NCBI GenBank assembly: GCA_019187485.1
Contig: JABAQR010000044.1
Location: 1-41,604, forward strand
From: Lysobacterales bacterium
GTDB lineage: Bacteria; Pseudomonadota; Gammaproteobacteria; Xanthomonadales; SZUA-5
DNA length: 41,604 nucleotides
Reading direction: 5' to 3'
In this document: positions 28,372 to 39,461 of the stretch, in pieces
How positions within the stretch are numbered: position 1 is the stretch's first letter
Layout: every line of letters starts with the position of its first letter
Made by a program: the position numbers and the translations under genes
Notes under the pieces: model-generated
What the model was told of the DNA's origin: nothing
The model's input: the letters and a program-made list of their open reading frames with translations, nothing else
Databases searched by the model: none

Positions 28372-28506
28372 CTACTTGGCCTTTTCCTCGATTTTCTGAC
28401 CAGCCTTCTTGACGTCCTTGCCGAAGCCTTCGACGGTGTTGCAAGCGCTCAGGGAAATCACCAGGCCGGCGGCCAGCAACCACAGCAGTGGGCGCAATCG
28501 GGTCAT
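28372..28506 (-). CDS. Entericidin A/B-family small lipoprotein
   Basis: A 44-aa lipoprotein: MTRLRPLLWLLAAGLVISLS, lipobox SLSAC, then NTVEGFGKDVKKAGQKIEEK. The C-N-T-x-x-G-x-G-x-D-x-K-x-x-G pattern is the entericidin hallmark. AGGAG precedes the ATG by 9 nt. In E. coli, entericidins form a stress-linked antidote/toxin lipoprotein pair; here there is a single copy. It is easily missed because of its size. Confidence 0.9.
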   Translation of the reverse strand: MTRLRPLLWLLAAGLVISLSACNTVEGFGKDVKKAGQKIEEKAK

Positions 28507-28689
28507 CGTGAGGTCTCCTCGGTTGGGTACAGGGTCCTGCACCGCAGTATAGGAAGCGGCGCCGGACAAGGCGTGCAGCGGATCCCGGCAGGTTCCGAAG
28601 TCAGAAACGGCGGTTCGGGGCGATCATCCTCCAACGACTGGGTCCAACCGCGCGGTCGCGGCGCCCCCCGCTTCGCGACCTCCCACGCC

Positions 28690-29673
28690 TCAAGGCGCAT
28701 GATCGCCGCCGCTGCCGGCGGCGGCGCGCACAAGCCGGTCCTGAACCGCGGCCCACGCCTCGTCGTCCGGCGGTCGGATCGCAGCGATGCGAAGGCCGTC
28801 GCCGGCATCGGCGCGTCGCAGCGCGGCGTACAGCGTCTTCGCATAACCTTCGGCGTCCGCCGGCAGGGCCTCGCCGGCACAGTTGGCGGGCAGCGGCCCG
28901 GGAGCGATCCAGTGCGTGCCCGCGGGATGCAAGTGCAGATGTTCGGCCACCGAGGCTTGATCGACCAGTTCGAGCGGCTTGCCGGGCGCGTAATGCGCGA
29001 CAAGGCGTCCGCTCGCACGCGGGCCGGCGCGGTCGTCGGGTCGTTCGAGTGGGCCGATCCGCGCTTCGATCGCGCTCGCTGCCACCGCTCCCGGGCGCAG
29101 CAACCGCGGCCGCGGCCCGGACAGGTCGATGATCGTCGATTCGAGCCCAACCTCGCTGGGCCCGCCGTCGAGCACCCACACCTCGCCACCCGGAAACTCC
29201 TCGCGCACGTGCGCCGCGGTGGTCGGGCTGATGCGCCCGAAACGGTTCGCCGAGGGCGCTGCCAACGCCCCACCGAAGGCGACCAGCAGCGCGCGCGCGA
29301 CCGGATGCGCCGGCACCCGCAGACCGACCGTGTCCTGACCGCCGGTGATCGCCGGATCGACCACGGCCGACTTGCGCAGCACCAGCGTCAGCGGGCCCGG
29401 CCAGAAGGCCTCCGCAAGCACCCGGGCCGATGCGGGAATCTCGCGCGCCCACAGGTCCAGCGCGCTGGCGTCGTGCAAGTGCACGATCAGGGGGTGATCG
29501 GCAGGGCGACCTTTGGCGGCAAAGATGCGACGTACCGCCTCGACGTCGCGCGCATCCGCAGCGAGGCCGTAGACCGTCTCGGTAGGCATCGCCACCAGGC
29601 CACCGCGACGCAGAACCTGCACCGCGATGGCGATTTCCTCAACGGTCGGCACGACGGGGCTCGCGGGCGGCAT
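28690..29673 (-). CDS. tsaC: L-threonylcarbamoyladenylate synthase (Sua5/YrdC family)
   Basis: This enzyme makes threonylcarbamoyl-AMP from threonine, bicarbonate and ATP, the first step of the t6A37 modification of tRNAs decoding ANN. The N-terminal YrdC domain has RRGGLVAMPTETVYGLAADA, the KGRP motif (AAKGRPADHPLIVHL), and GLRVPAHP with APSANRFGRISPTTA. The C-terminal Sua5 domain has ASGRLVAHYAPGKPLELV. At 327 aa it is the long Sua5-type form rather than the short TsaC. The start MPPASPV was chosen; a frame extends 23 codons further upstream. Confidence 0.9.
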   Translation of the reverse strand: MPPASPVVPTVEEIAIAVQVLRRGGLVAMPTETVYGLAADARDVEAVRRIFAAKGRPADHPLIVHLHDASALDLWAREIPASARVLAEAFWPGPLTLVLRKSAVVDPAITGGQDTVGLRVPAHPVARALLVAFGGALAAPSANRFGRISPTTAAHVREEFPGGEVWVLDGGPSEVGLESTIIDLSGPRPRLLRPGAVAASAIEARIGPLERPDDRAGPRASGRLVAHYAPGKPLELVDQASVAEHLHLHPAGTHWIAPGPLPANCAGEALPADAEGYAKTLYAALRRADAGDGLRIAAIRPPDDEAWAAVQDRLVRAAAGSGGDHAP

Positions 29674-29741
29674 CCGAGAATGGGCGCAGCATAGCGTCGC
29701 CGGGAACGTCTGGTCGCGAACACGAATCGCTGCCTTCTGCA

Positions 29742-29771
29742 TTGACCACGGTCACGACCGACGCCCAGAAT
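29742..29771 (+). promoter_or_regulatory. Candidate σ70 promoter for the acetolactate-synthase-like gene
   Basis: TTGACC, 18-bp spacer, CAGAAT, ending 29 nt before the start codon. Part of the −35 region overlaps the upstream tsaC reading frame extension, which would be a divergent arrangement. Confidence 0.5.
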
Positions 29772-29800
29772 CGCCCCTCCATCGCCAGGAGACGCCCAGG

Positions 29801-31441
29801 ATGAAAGCCTCGGATCTGTTCGTGCGAGCGCTGGAAGCGGAAGGCGTCCAATACGTTTTCGGCATCCCCGGCGAGGAGAACCTGGACTTCCTGGAGTCGC
29901 TGCGGACCAGCACCATCAAGCTGATCCTGACGCGCCACGAACAGGGCGCCGGCTTCATGGCCGCCACCTGGGGCCGCCTGACCGGCGAGGCGGGCGTGTG
30001 CCTGGCCACCCTCGGCCCCGGCGCCACCAATTTCGTCACGCCGGCGGCCTACGCCCAGCTCGGCGCCATGCCGATGCTGATGATCACCGGGCAGAAGCCG
30101 GTCAAGGCCAGCAAGCAGGGGCATTTCCAGATCGTCGACATCGTCGACATGATGAAGCCGCTGACCAAGTACACGCGCCAGATCGTCGCCTCGGACAACA
30201 TCCCGGCGCGTGTGCGCGAAGCCTTCCGCCGCGCCCACGAGGAACGCCCCGGCGCCGTCCACCTGGAACTGCCGGAGGACATCGCCGACGAGGAAACGGA
30301 AGTCCAGGTGCTGAAGGCCAGCCATGTGCGCCGGCCGGTCGCGGACGAGAAGTCGATCGTCTACGCGGTGGAGGCGATCACCAACGCCAAGCGGCCGCTG
30401 CTGATGGTCGGCGCCGGTGCCAACCGCAAGACCACGTCGAAGATGCTGACCGAGTTCGTCGACAAGCTCGGCATCCCCTTCTTCACCACCCAGATGGGCA
30501 AGGGCGTCATCGACGAGGCCCATCCGCTGTGGCTCGGCAACGCCGCGCTCTCCGATGGCGACTTCGTCCATCGTGCGATCGAGAAGGCCGACTGCATCAT
30601 CAACTGCGGCCACGACGTCATCGAGAAGCCGCCCTTCTTCATGCGCAAGGGCCTGCGCACGGTCATCCACCTGAACTTCTTCTCGGCCGAGGTCGACACC
30701 GTCTACTTCCCGCAGATCGAGGTGGTCGGCGACATGGCCAACTCGATCTGGCGTCTGAAGCAGCGCCTGGAACCGCAGGCGCACTGGGACTTCGGTTATT
30801 TCAACCAGGTGCGGGACGCGCTGAACAAGCACCTCGCGCTGCGCTCGGACGACGAACGCTTCCCGATCCACCCGGTCAAGATGGTCGGCATCATTCGCGA
30901 CGAAGTCGACAAGAACGGCATCGTCTGCCTCGACAACGGCATGTACAAGCTGTGGTTCGCGCGCTACTACCGCTGCCACGAGCCCAACACCATGCTGCTC
31001 GACAATGCGTTGGCGACGATGGGCGCCGGCCTGCCGAGCGCGATGGCGGCGAAGATGGTCTACCCGGACCGCAAGGTGGTCGCGGTCGCTGGCGACGGCG
31101 GTTTCATGATGAACTCGCAGGAACTGGAAACCGCGGTCCGCTACAACCTCAACATCGCGGTGATCGTGCTGCGCGACAACGCCTACGGCATGATCAAGTG
31201 GAAGCAGTCCGGCATGGGCTTCGAGACCTTCGGCATGGACATGGGCAACCCGGACTTCGTCAAGCTCGCCGAGGCCTTCGGCGCGCGCGGCTGGCGCCCG
31301 AAGAGCACCGAGGAGTTCCGTCAGAACCTGCGCCAGGCGCTGGCCGAACCGGGCGTGGACCTGATTGAACTGGCCATCGACTACTCCGAGAACCACGCCA
31401 TCCTGAACAAGGAAATCAAGGAGTTGAGCAAGGCGATGTGA
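29801..31441 (+). CDS. ThDP-dependent acetolactate synthase large-subunit family enzyme
   Basis: This 546-aa enzyme has the three domains of the acetohydroxyacid synthase/pyruvate oxidase group. The catalytic Glu47 lies in TRHEQGAGFMA. The middle domain (about residues 190–340) matches the nucleotide-binding-like fold. The ThDP–Mg motif begins GDGGFMMNSQELETAVRYNL (Gly431) and ends at Asn460 in LRDNAYG. No small-subunit gene (ilvH/N) is adjacent, so a catabolic AlsS-like or a different carboligase/decarboxylase reaction is possible. A Shine–Dalgarno-like AGGAGACGCCCAGG precedes the ATG. It is linked to an aldehyde dehydrogenase gene, now separated by a toxin–antitoxin pair. Confidence 0.88.
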   Translation: MKASDLFVRALEAEGVQYVFGIPGEENLDFLESLRTSTIKLILTRHEQGAGFMAATWGRLTGEAGVCLATLGPGATNFVTPAAYAQLGAMPMLMITGQKPVKASKQGHFQIVDIVDMMKPLTKYTRQIVASDNIPARVREAFRRAHEERPGAVHLELPEDIADEETEVQVLKASHVRRPVADEKSIVYAVEAITNAKRPLLMVGAGANRKTTSKMLTEFVDKLGIPFFTTQMGKGVIDEAHPLWLGNAALSDGDFVHRAIEKADCIINCGHDVIEKPPFFMRKGLRTVIHLNFFSAEVDTVYFPQIEVVGDMANSIWRLKQRLEPQAHWDFGYFNQVRDALNKHLALRSDDERFPIHPVKMVGIIRDEVDKNGIVCLDNGMYKLWFARYYRCHEPNTMLLDNALATMGAGLPSAMAAKMVYPDRKVVAVAGDGGFMMNSQELETAVRYNLNIAVIVLRDNAYGMIKWKQSGMGFETFGMDMGNPDFVKLAEAFGARGWRPKSTEEFRQNLRQALAEPGVDLIELAIDYSENHAILNKEIKELSKAM

Positions 31442-31465
31442 GGCGCGTGCTACGATGCGCCAACG

Positions 31466-31484
31466 TTGATGTCTGGAGCATCAA
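31466..31484. promoter_or_regulatory. Probable VapB operator
   Basis: TTGATG-tctggag-CATCAA forms a perfect dyad 3 nt before the antitoxin ATG. Ribbon-helix-helix antitoxins bind such palindromes to repress their own operon. A TACGAT −10-like box lies just upstream. Confidence 0.55.
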
Positions 31485-31487
31485 AAA

Positions 31488-31745
31488 ATGCGCACCACGC
31501 TCACCTTGGATGATGACCTCGCGGCGCGGCTGGAGGAGCTCTCGCAGCGCCGCGGGGTCAGTTTCAAGCAGGTTGTGAACGACACGATCCGCAAGGGGCT
31601 GGCGCCGAGTGGAGGTCGTACCCTCGACCTGCCCTCGTACAGTTGCGGCGGTCCATTGCCCGGCATCGATCTCGACAAGGCGCTGCAGCTCGACGCCAAG
31701 CTCGAGAACGAGTACCTGCGCCAGAAACTGCTCGCCGGGAAATGA
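31488..31745 (+). CDS. vapB: VapB-family ribbon-helix-helix antitoxin
   Basis: The 85-aa protein starts MRTTLTLDDDLAARLEELSQ, then RRGVSFKQVVNDTIRKGL: a β-strand and two helices of the ribbon-helix-helix DNA-binding fold. The C-terminal half (LPSYSCGGPLPGIDLDKALQ and onward) is the flexible, toxin-neutralising part. Its stop TGA overlaps the toxin ATG (ATGA), the standard coupling that keeps antitoxin ahead of toxin. Confidence 0.88.
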   Translation: MRTTLTLDDDLAARLEELSQRRGVSFKQVVNDTIRKGLAPSGGRTLDLPSYSCGGPLPGIDLDKALQLDAKLENEYLRQKLLAGK

Positions 31746-32170
31746 TCGTTCTCGACGCAAACGTCCTGATCAGCGCCGTCGATCGCGACGCACCGCGGCA
31801 TGCCGTCGCCACCGGCTGGATGCAGCGCCAGGCCGCTGCGGGCGAGGTGCTCGGGATGCCCTGGGTCTGCCTGCTGGCGCTGGTGCGGATCTGCACCTTG
31901 CCGAGTGTGTTGGCACGCCCACTCGGCATCGACCAGGCACTCGCAGCGGCCGAGCGACTGCTCGGCAATGCGGAAGGCCTGCGCCTGCTGCCGGACGGGC
32001 CCGAGCACTATCCGGCTTTTTCGCGGCTGCTGCGCCAGGCGGGCGTCGGCGGCAATCTCACGACCGATGCGCTCGTGGCGGCCATCGCGCTCGCTCACGG
32101 CGGCCGAGTCGCCAGTTTCGACCGGGATTTCGCGCGCTTCGACGGCATCCAGGTCATCGTTCCGAACTGA
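31742..32170 (+). CDS. vapC: VapC-family PIN-domain toxin (ribonuclease)
   Basis: This 142-aa PIN-domain protein cleaves RNA (often tRNA or rRNA) when free of VapB. Acidic active-site residues are seen in IVLDANVLI (Asp5), NLTTDALVAA and SFDRDFARF. The position that carries a catalytic Glu in many VapCs is Ala in WVCLLALVRI; other VapCs of this subtype also vary there, so loss of activity is not implied. Overlaps vapB by 4 nt and ends 12 nt before the aldehyde dehydrogenase. Confidence 0.88.
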   Translation: MIVLDANVLISAVDRDAPRHAVATGWMQRQAAAGEVLGMPWVCLLALVRICTLPSVLARPLGIDQALAAAERLLGNAEGLRLLPDGPEHYPAFSRLLRQAGVGGNLTTDALVAAIALAHGGRVASFDRDFARFDGIQVIVPN

Positions 32171-32182
32171 AGGGAGTCCCCC

Positions 32183-33616
<1,434 letters not shown>

Positions 33617-33641
33617 GTGCGACGCCCTGCGCTGCCATGAA

Positions 33642-34802
<1,161 letters not shown>

Positions 34803-34807
<5 letters not shown>

Positions 34808-34961
34808 CCGGGACCGATCGAACGCGGAGACGCGGAGGACGCATCGCTGACCGGGACCGATCAAACGCGGAGACGCGGAGACGCGGAGGACGCGGAGGGA
34901 TTCGAAAGCCGGGCCAGTGGTTGGCAATTGCCCTTCTCCACGTTCTCCGCGTCTCCGCGTG
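34803..34961. repeat. Hairpin repeat element after orn (GACGCGGA family), with duplicated left arm
   Basis: Two copies of GCTGACCGGGACCGATC, each followed by AACGCGGAGACGCGGAG, start at 34803 and 34846. They form a duplicated left arm of GACGCGGA-type repeats. The right arm (about 34932–34961) is the complement (CTTCTCCACGTTCTCCGCGT, then CTCCGCG). The loop is about 30 nt. The first copy includes the orn stop codon. Confidence 0.82.
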
Positions 34962-34975
34962 GAACGGGGGTCCGT

Positions 34976-35686
34976 TCAGGCGCCAGGCGGCTCCCACTTG
35001 TAGCCGACCCCGTAGATCGAGCGGATGGGGTCGCTGCCCGGGCGTGCGTCCTCGAACTTGCGACGCAGGTTCTTGACGTGGCTGTCGACGGTGCGATCGG
35101 AGACCACGCGGTGGTCGAGGTAGATCTGTTCGAGCAGGCGCGCGCGAGAAAGCACGCGACCTGGGCGTTCGAGCAGCGCCTTCAGCAAGCGGAACTCGAC
35201 CGGCGTCAGTTCCAGCGGCTGGCCGTGCCAGCGCGCCTCGAAACGCTCCTCGTCGACCTGCAGCGGCCCGCTGGCGACTGCCGGCGCGGCGCCCGGGACT
35301 TCCTGCCAGACGTGCGCGCGGCGCAGCAATGCGCGCACGCGGGCGAGCACCTCGCGCGGGCTGAAGGGCTTGCAGATGTAGTCGTCCGCGCCGAGTTCGA
35401 GGCCGAGCAGGCGGTCGATCTCCTCCACCCGCGCGGTGACCATGATCACCGGCACGGTCGAATAGCTGCGCAGGTCGCGGCAGATGCCGAGCCCGTCGGT
35501 GCCGGGCAACATCAGGTCCAGCAGCACGAGGTCAGGCTGCGACTGGCGCAGCGCGACGAGGGCGTCGTCGCCGTGATGCAGCACGTCGACCTCGGCACCG
35601 TCCGCGACCAGGTAATCGCGCAGCACCGCGGCGAGCTTGCGTTCGTCCTCGACGATCAGGACTCGGCGACCCTGGATTGCGCTCAT
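34976..35686 (-). CDS. OmpR-family response regulator (BaeR-like)
   Basis: The 236-aa regulator has a receiver domain with phospho-acceptor Asp57 (PDLVLLDLML), acidic pair in VEDERK and Lys in ICKPFSP. The C-terminal winged-helix DNA-binding domain has VEFRLLKALLERPGRVLSR and RTVDSHVKNLRRKF. Its ATG overlaps the stop of the kinase gene by 4 nt (ATGA), so the pair is co-translated. The BaeR resemblance suggests envelope-stress control, perhaps of efflux pumps; whether it controls the RND operon in this window is speculation. Confidence 0.92.
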   Translation of the reverse strand: MSAIQGRRVLIVEDERKLAAVLRDYLVADGAEVDVLHHGDDALVALRQSQPDLVLLDLMLPGTDGLGICRDLRSYSTVPVIMVTARVEEIDRLLGLELGADDYICKPFSPREVLARVRALLRRAHVWQEVPGAAPAVASGPLQVDEERFEARWHGQPLELTPVEFRLLKALLERPGRVLSRARLLEQIYLDHRVVSDRTVDSHVKNLRRKFEDARPGSDPIRSIYGVGYKWEPPGA

Positions 35687-37134
35687 GCCCTGGGCCACCT
35701 CGATTCGATCCGCAACCCGCCCAGTGTGGACGCTTTTGCGAGCATCTGCGCGCCATGCGCATCGGCGATGCGGCGCGCGATCGCAAGTCCCAGACCGGCA
35801 CCACCGGCCGAACGGCTGCGCGAAGTGTCGACCCGGTAAAGCGGCTCGAACAGATGCGGCAGCGACTCCGGCGGCACCCCGGGGGCGCTGTCTTCGACCA
35901 CCAGCAGCCAGGTCTCTCCGCCATCCTCCAGACCGATGCGCACCTGCCCACCGCGGTCGGTATGGCGCTCGCTGTTGGCGAGCAGGCTGCCAAGCCATTG
36001 AGCGACCCGGCCCGCGTCGGCACGCAGCGGCGCCGCGGCCACCAGCTCCAGTTTCAACTGCAGACCGGCGCGTTCCAGGGCCCCCGCGTGCGCCGCCGCG
36101 ACCTCGCGAACGATGTCGGCGAGGTCGCAGCGCTCGAAGCGATAGCCAAGCGCGCCGGCATCGGCGAGCGAAAGTTGGTACAGATCCTCCACCAGTCGCG
36201 ACAAACGCTCGGTCTCACCCCCGAGTGATCGCAGCGCACCGCGGTCGAAGGGCCGCACGCCGTCCTCCAGTGCCTCGATCTCGGCGCGCATCACCGCGAT
36301 CGGGGTACGCAGCTCGTGGCTGATCTCGGCGGTCCAGCGCTGGCGCGCCTCGCGGTTGCACTGCAGTGCGCGCGCCATCGCGTCGAAATCGCGTGCCAGT
36401 TCGCCGATCTCGTCCGAACGCTGGCTGGCCAGCCGCGCCGCGTAATCGCCGTCGGCGATCGCCCGCGCGCGCGTCGCGAGTTCTCGCAGCGGCGCCGCGA
36501 GGCGACGCGCGTACCACATGGACGCGAGGGTCGCCAGCAACAGCACCAGTACCGCGGTGAGCAGCCCAGTCTTCCGTTGCGAGCGTGCGAACTCGAGGTC
36601 CCACTGCGCCTGCAGTCGCGGCAGCGGCGGAAATGCGAGCTGACCGACCACCACGCCATCGATCACGATCGCCAGCGTCTGCAACTCCGGCCAGCGTTGC
36701 GGCGGTCCGATGACCGGTCGGCCCTGCGCGTCGTAGAGCGCATAGCGACGTCCAGCCTGACCGATCTGCATGCCGGGCGGACCGAAGGCCAGTTCCGGCG
36801 GGCGCTCGCGCGGCCCCGGATCCAAAGGCGGGAGCCGCGGCCCCTCGGGCGGGGGCGGCCGGTCGTCGCCGCGAGCCACGCCCAGCGACTGATCGATCAG
36901 CCGGCGAAAGTGCATCGGATTGCGGCGCAACCGCTCCCAACCGCCGGCCTTCCGGTGCTCGGCGACCAGCAGCGCGACCAGGCCCGCGGCGCGGTCGCGA
37001 TCCATGCGGTTGACGTAATCGAGCAGCCCGCTGCGGAAGGCCTGCTGCTGCACGAACAGCATCACGGCCACCGCCGCCAGCGTCGCCAGCGCGGTGAGTG
37101 CGAACATGCGGTGCCACAAACGGGTGCGCAGCAT
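35683..37134 (-). CDS. Sensor histidine kinase (BaeS-like)
   Basis: The 483-aa kinase has two membrane segments (residues about 10–30 and 190–208) enclosing a periplasmic sensor region. That region carries an unusually Pro-rich stretch (RPPPPEGPRLPPLDPGPRER, residues about 92–111). A HAMP domain follows, then the phospho-His273 in EISHELRTPIAVMRAEIEAL with EDGVRPF, very like BaeS. The ATPase domain contains LLANSERHT, EDSAPGVPPE and GAGLGLAIARR. Signal unknown. Confidence 0.92.
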   Translation of the reverse strand: MLRTRLWHRMFALTALATLAAVAVMLFVQQQAFRSGLLDYVNRMDRDRAAGLVALLVAEHRKAGGWERLRRNPMHFRRLIDQSLGVARGDDRPPPPEGPRLPPLDPGPRERPPELAFGPPGMQIGQAGRRYALYDAQGRPVIGPPQRWPELQTLAIVIDGVVVGQLAFPPLPRLQAQWDLEFARSQRKTGLLTAVLVLLLATLASMWYARRLAAPLRELATRARAIADGDYAARLASQRSDEIGELARDFDAMARALQCNREARQRWTAEISHELRTPIAVMRAEIEALEDGVRPFDRGALRSLGGETERLSRLVEDLYQLSLADAGALGYRFERCDLADIVREVAAAHAGALERAGLQLKLELVAAAPLRADAGRVAQWLGSLLANSERHTDRGGQVRIGLEDGGETWLLVVEDSAPGVPPESLPHLFEPLYRVDTSRSRSAGGAGLGLAIARRIADAHGAQMLAKASTLGGLRIESRWPRA

Positions 37135-37285
37135 GCCGCCACCTTAGCCGCTGCGACCCTGTACGCGAAGTGCGCGACGGGTGAATCCTCCGATTCTCCA
37201 CAGTGGACCGATGCGCGCGACGCTTCGGCCGCGACCATTCCATGCGCTCGGGGAAAATCGCGATCGAAGTCGCTCCCGATGATGT

Positions 37286-37873
37286 TCAGCGGTGTCGTCC
37301 ACGCAACACCCGCGCCACATCGGCCAGACCGAGGCCGCGGTCGCGCAGCAGCACGGTCAGGTGGTAGACGAGGTCGGCGGCCTCGCCGAGCAAGGCATCG
37401 GCGTCCTGCGCGACCGCGGCCAGCGCGGTCTCGACGCCTTCCTCGCCGACCTTCTGCGCGATCCGGCGAGTGCCGGATTCGAACAGTTTCGTCGTGTAGC
37501 TGCCGGGCGGCCGGTCGCGCTGGCGTTGCTCGACCAGCTTCGACAGCTCGCCGAGAAAAACCAGCTCAGGCCCCGGGAAATCCCCGAAGCAGGTGCTGGT
37601 GCCGGTGTGACAGGTCGGACCGCGCGGACGTGCCTGCACCAGCAGGGTGTCGGCATCGCAGTCGAGCGCGAGCGACACCAGTTCGAGGACATGCCCGCTG
37701 CTCTCGCCCTTGGTCCACAAGCGGCCCTTGCTGCGGCTGTAGAAGGTCACGCGTCGCTCGCGCTGCGTGCGTTCCAGGGCTTCCTCGTTCATGTAGCCGA
37801 GCATCAGCACGAGGCCGCTGTCGGCGTCCTGGACGATCGCGGGGACGAGGCCTTTGGACCAGTCGGGAGTCAT
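37286..37873 (-). CDS. hisI: HisIE: phosphoribosyl-AMP cyclohydrolase / phosphoribosyl-ATP pyrophosphatase
   Basis: This bifunctional 195-aa enzyme performs steps 2 and 3 of histidine synthesis. The N-terminal cyclohydrolase has [20 protein letters not shown], and the metal-binding Asp/Cys set in [20 protein letters not shown]. The C-terminal pyrophosphohydrolase has [14 protein letters not shown] and [14 protein letters not shown]. It is the last gene of the his operon. The start [10 protein letters not shown] was chosen; just upstream lies a GGTTGTC heptamer array where a ribosome binding site would be expected. Confidence 0.95.
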   Translation of the reverse strand: MTPDWSKGLVPAIVQDADSGLVLMLGYMNEEALERTQRERRVTFYSRSKGRLWTKGESSGHVLELVSLALDCDADTLLVQARPRGPTCHTGTSTCFGDFPGPELVFLGELSKLVEQRQRDRPPGSYTTKLFESGTRRIAQKVGEEGVETALAAVAQDADALLGEAADLVYHLTVLLRDRGLGLADVARVLRGRHR

Positions 37874-37880
37874 GGGAACG

Positions 37881-37910
37881 GGTTGTTGGTTGTCGGTTGT
37901 CGGTTGTCGG
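37881..37910. repeat. GGTTGTC heptamer array between hisIE and hisF
   Basis: GGTTGTTGGTTGTCGGTTGT and onward: about four copies with period 7. No inverted partner arm is present nearby apart from a short GCAACC at 37913–37918, so it is a solitary arm. It begins 7 bp from the hisIE start codon. Confidence 0.75.
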
Positions 37911-37956
37911 CAGCAACCGCGGGCCAAGTCGACGGGTCCCGCTGGTGCCCGCCGCG

Positions 37957-38724
37957 TCAAGGCCGCACGACCACGCCGGACGCTGCCAGCTCGCGCTTCA
38001 GCGCCGGGATCTCGATCTCGCCGGAATGGAACACGCTGGCCGCGAGGGCGCCGTCGACATCGGCCTGCGCGAACACCTCCGCGAAGTGCGCGACCGCGCC
38101 GGCGCCGCCGGATGCGACCAGCGGCACTTCGCAGCACGCGCGCACCGCCTGCAGTTGCGGCAGGTCGTACCCCTGGCGCACGCCGTCGGCGTTCATGCAG
38201 TTCAGCACGATCTCGCCGGCGCCGCGCTGTTGCGCCTCGACCACCCAGTCGAGGGTGCGCCGGGCGAGTTCGCGCGACTTGCCGGGATCGCCGGTGTACT
38301 GGTGGACGCGGTACTCGCCGTCGACTTGCCGGCTGTCGATGCCGACGACGACGCACTGCGCACCGAACTCGGCCGACAGCGCGTCGATCAGCTTGGGGTT
38401 CTCCAGCGCCGGCGAGTTGATCGAGATCTTGTCGGCGCCGGCGAACAGCACCTCGCGCGCGTCGGCGACGCTGCGGATGCCGCCGGCGACGCAGAAGGGG
38501 ATGTCGATGCTGCGCGCGACGCGCTGCACCCAGTCGCGGTCGACGCTGCGCCCCTGCGGGCTCGCGGTGATGTCGTAGAACACCAGTTCGTCGGCGCCCT
38601 GGTCGCGGTAGCGCAGCGCGAGGTCGAGGATCCCGCCCATGACGACGTGGTCGCGGAAACGCACGCCCTTGACGACCACGCCATCGCGCACGTCCAAGCA
38701 GGGAATGATGCGCCGCGCGATCAC
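37957..38724 (-). CDS. hisF: HisF: imidazole glycerol phosphate synthase cyclase subunit
   Basis: The 255-aa (β/α)8 barrel converts PRFAR plus ammonia (from HisH) to imidazole glycerol phosphate and AICAR. The start is a GTG ([20 protein letters not shown]) overlapping the hisA stop by 4 nt (GTGA). The catalytic Asp in PCLDVRDG and the second one in [13 protein letters not shown] are kept, as are the phosphate loops (AGGIRS; ASGGAG). Normal length. Confidence 0.96.
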   Translation of the reverse strand: MIARRIIPCLDVRDGVVVKGVRFRDHVVMGGILDLALRYRDQGADELVFYDITASPQGRSVDRDWVQRVARSIDIPFCVAGGIRSVADAREVLFAGADKISINSPALENPKLIDALSAEFGAQCVVVGIDSRQVDGEYRVHQYTGDPGKSRELARRTLDWVVEAQQRGAGEIVLNCMNADGVRQGYDLPQLQAVRACCEVPLVASGGAGAVAHFAEVFAQADVDGALAASVFHSGEIEIPALKRELAASGVVVRP

Positions 38725-39461
38725 GCCGCCGCTCCGTGGGCGAGCGCCTGCGCCAGCGTGAAGCGCCCATCGAGCAGGGCCTTGCCGATGATGACGCCGG
38801 CGACGCCGAGCGCGCGCAGCGCGGCCAGGTCTTCGAGCGCGTGCACGCCGCCCGAAGCCAGCAGGACGGCCTCCGGTGCGAGCGCGCGCAGGTGCCGGTA
38901 GAGCTCGACGTTGGGCCCGGCGAGCATGCCGTCGCGGGCGATGTCGGTGACCAGAAAGTGGCGAAAGCCTTCGGCAGCGTAGCCGGCCAGCAAGCCATCC
39001 AGCGGCGTGCCTTCCTGTTCCTGCCAGCCGGCGATCGCCACCCGGAACACACCGGCGGCGTCGGCGCGCGCATCCAGCGCCAGGGTCAGGCTGTCGGCGC
39101 CGTAGCGCCACAACAGGTGACGCACCAGCGCCGGGTCGCGCACCGCGAGGCTGCCGATCACGACGCGGGCGACGCCGGCGTCGACGAAGCGCCGGAAATC
39201 GTCCTCGCTGCGCACGCCGCCACCGGCCTGCACGCGCAAGCTGGCCTTGTGGGCGATGCGTTCGATCGCCGCGAAGTTGCCGCAATCGCCGGAACGCGCA
39301 CCGTCGAGGTCGACCAGGTGCAGCCACTGCGCGCCCGCTTCCGCGTGTGCTTGCGCCAGCGACAGCGGGTCCATGCCGTAGCGCTGTTCCTGCGCGTAAT
39401 CGCCCTGCAGCAGGCGCACGACGCGCCCTCCACGCAGGTCGATGGCGGGATAGATCAGCAT
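38721..39461 (-). CDS. hisA: HisA: ProFAR isomerase
   Basis: The 246-aa (β/α)8 barrel isomerises ProFAR to PRFAR. The N-terminal [20 protein letters not shown] contains the catalytic Asp. The second catalytic Asp lies in [14 protein letters not shown], and the phosphate site in [12 protein letters not shown]. It overlaps hisH by 7 nt and hisF by 4 nt, as usual for a his operon. Confidence 0.96.
   Translation of the reverse strand: MLIYPAIDLRGGRVVRLLQGDYAQEQRYGMDPLSLAQAHAEAGAQWLHLVDLDGARSGDCGNFAAIERIAHKASLRVQAGGGVRSEDDFRRFVDAGVARVVIGSLAVRDPALVRHLLWRYGADSLTLALDARADAAGVFRVAIAGWQEQEGTPLDGLLAGYAAEGFRHFLVTDIARDGMLAGPNVELYRHLRALAPEAVLLASGGVHALEDLAALRALGVAGVIIGKALLDGRFTLAQALAHGAAA

Noticed and set aside
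31742..32170. vapC as inactive because Ala replaces a usual Glu
   Set aside because: That position varies in this VapC subtype, and the remaining acidic residues are present.
37135..37285. Terminator or regulatory RNA between the kinase gene and hisIE
   Set aside because: No convincing stem with T-run; only a short dyad near 37195–37210.
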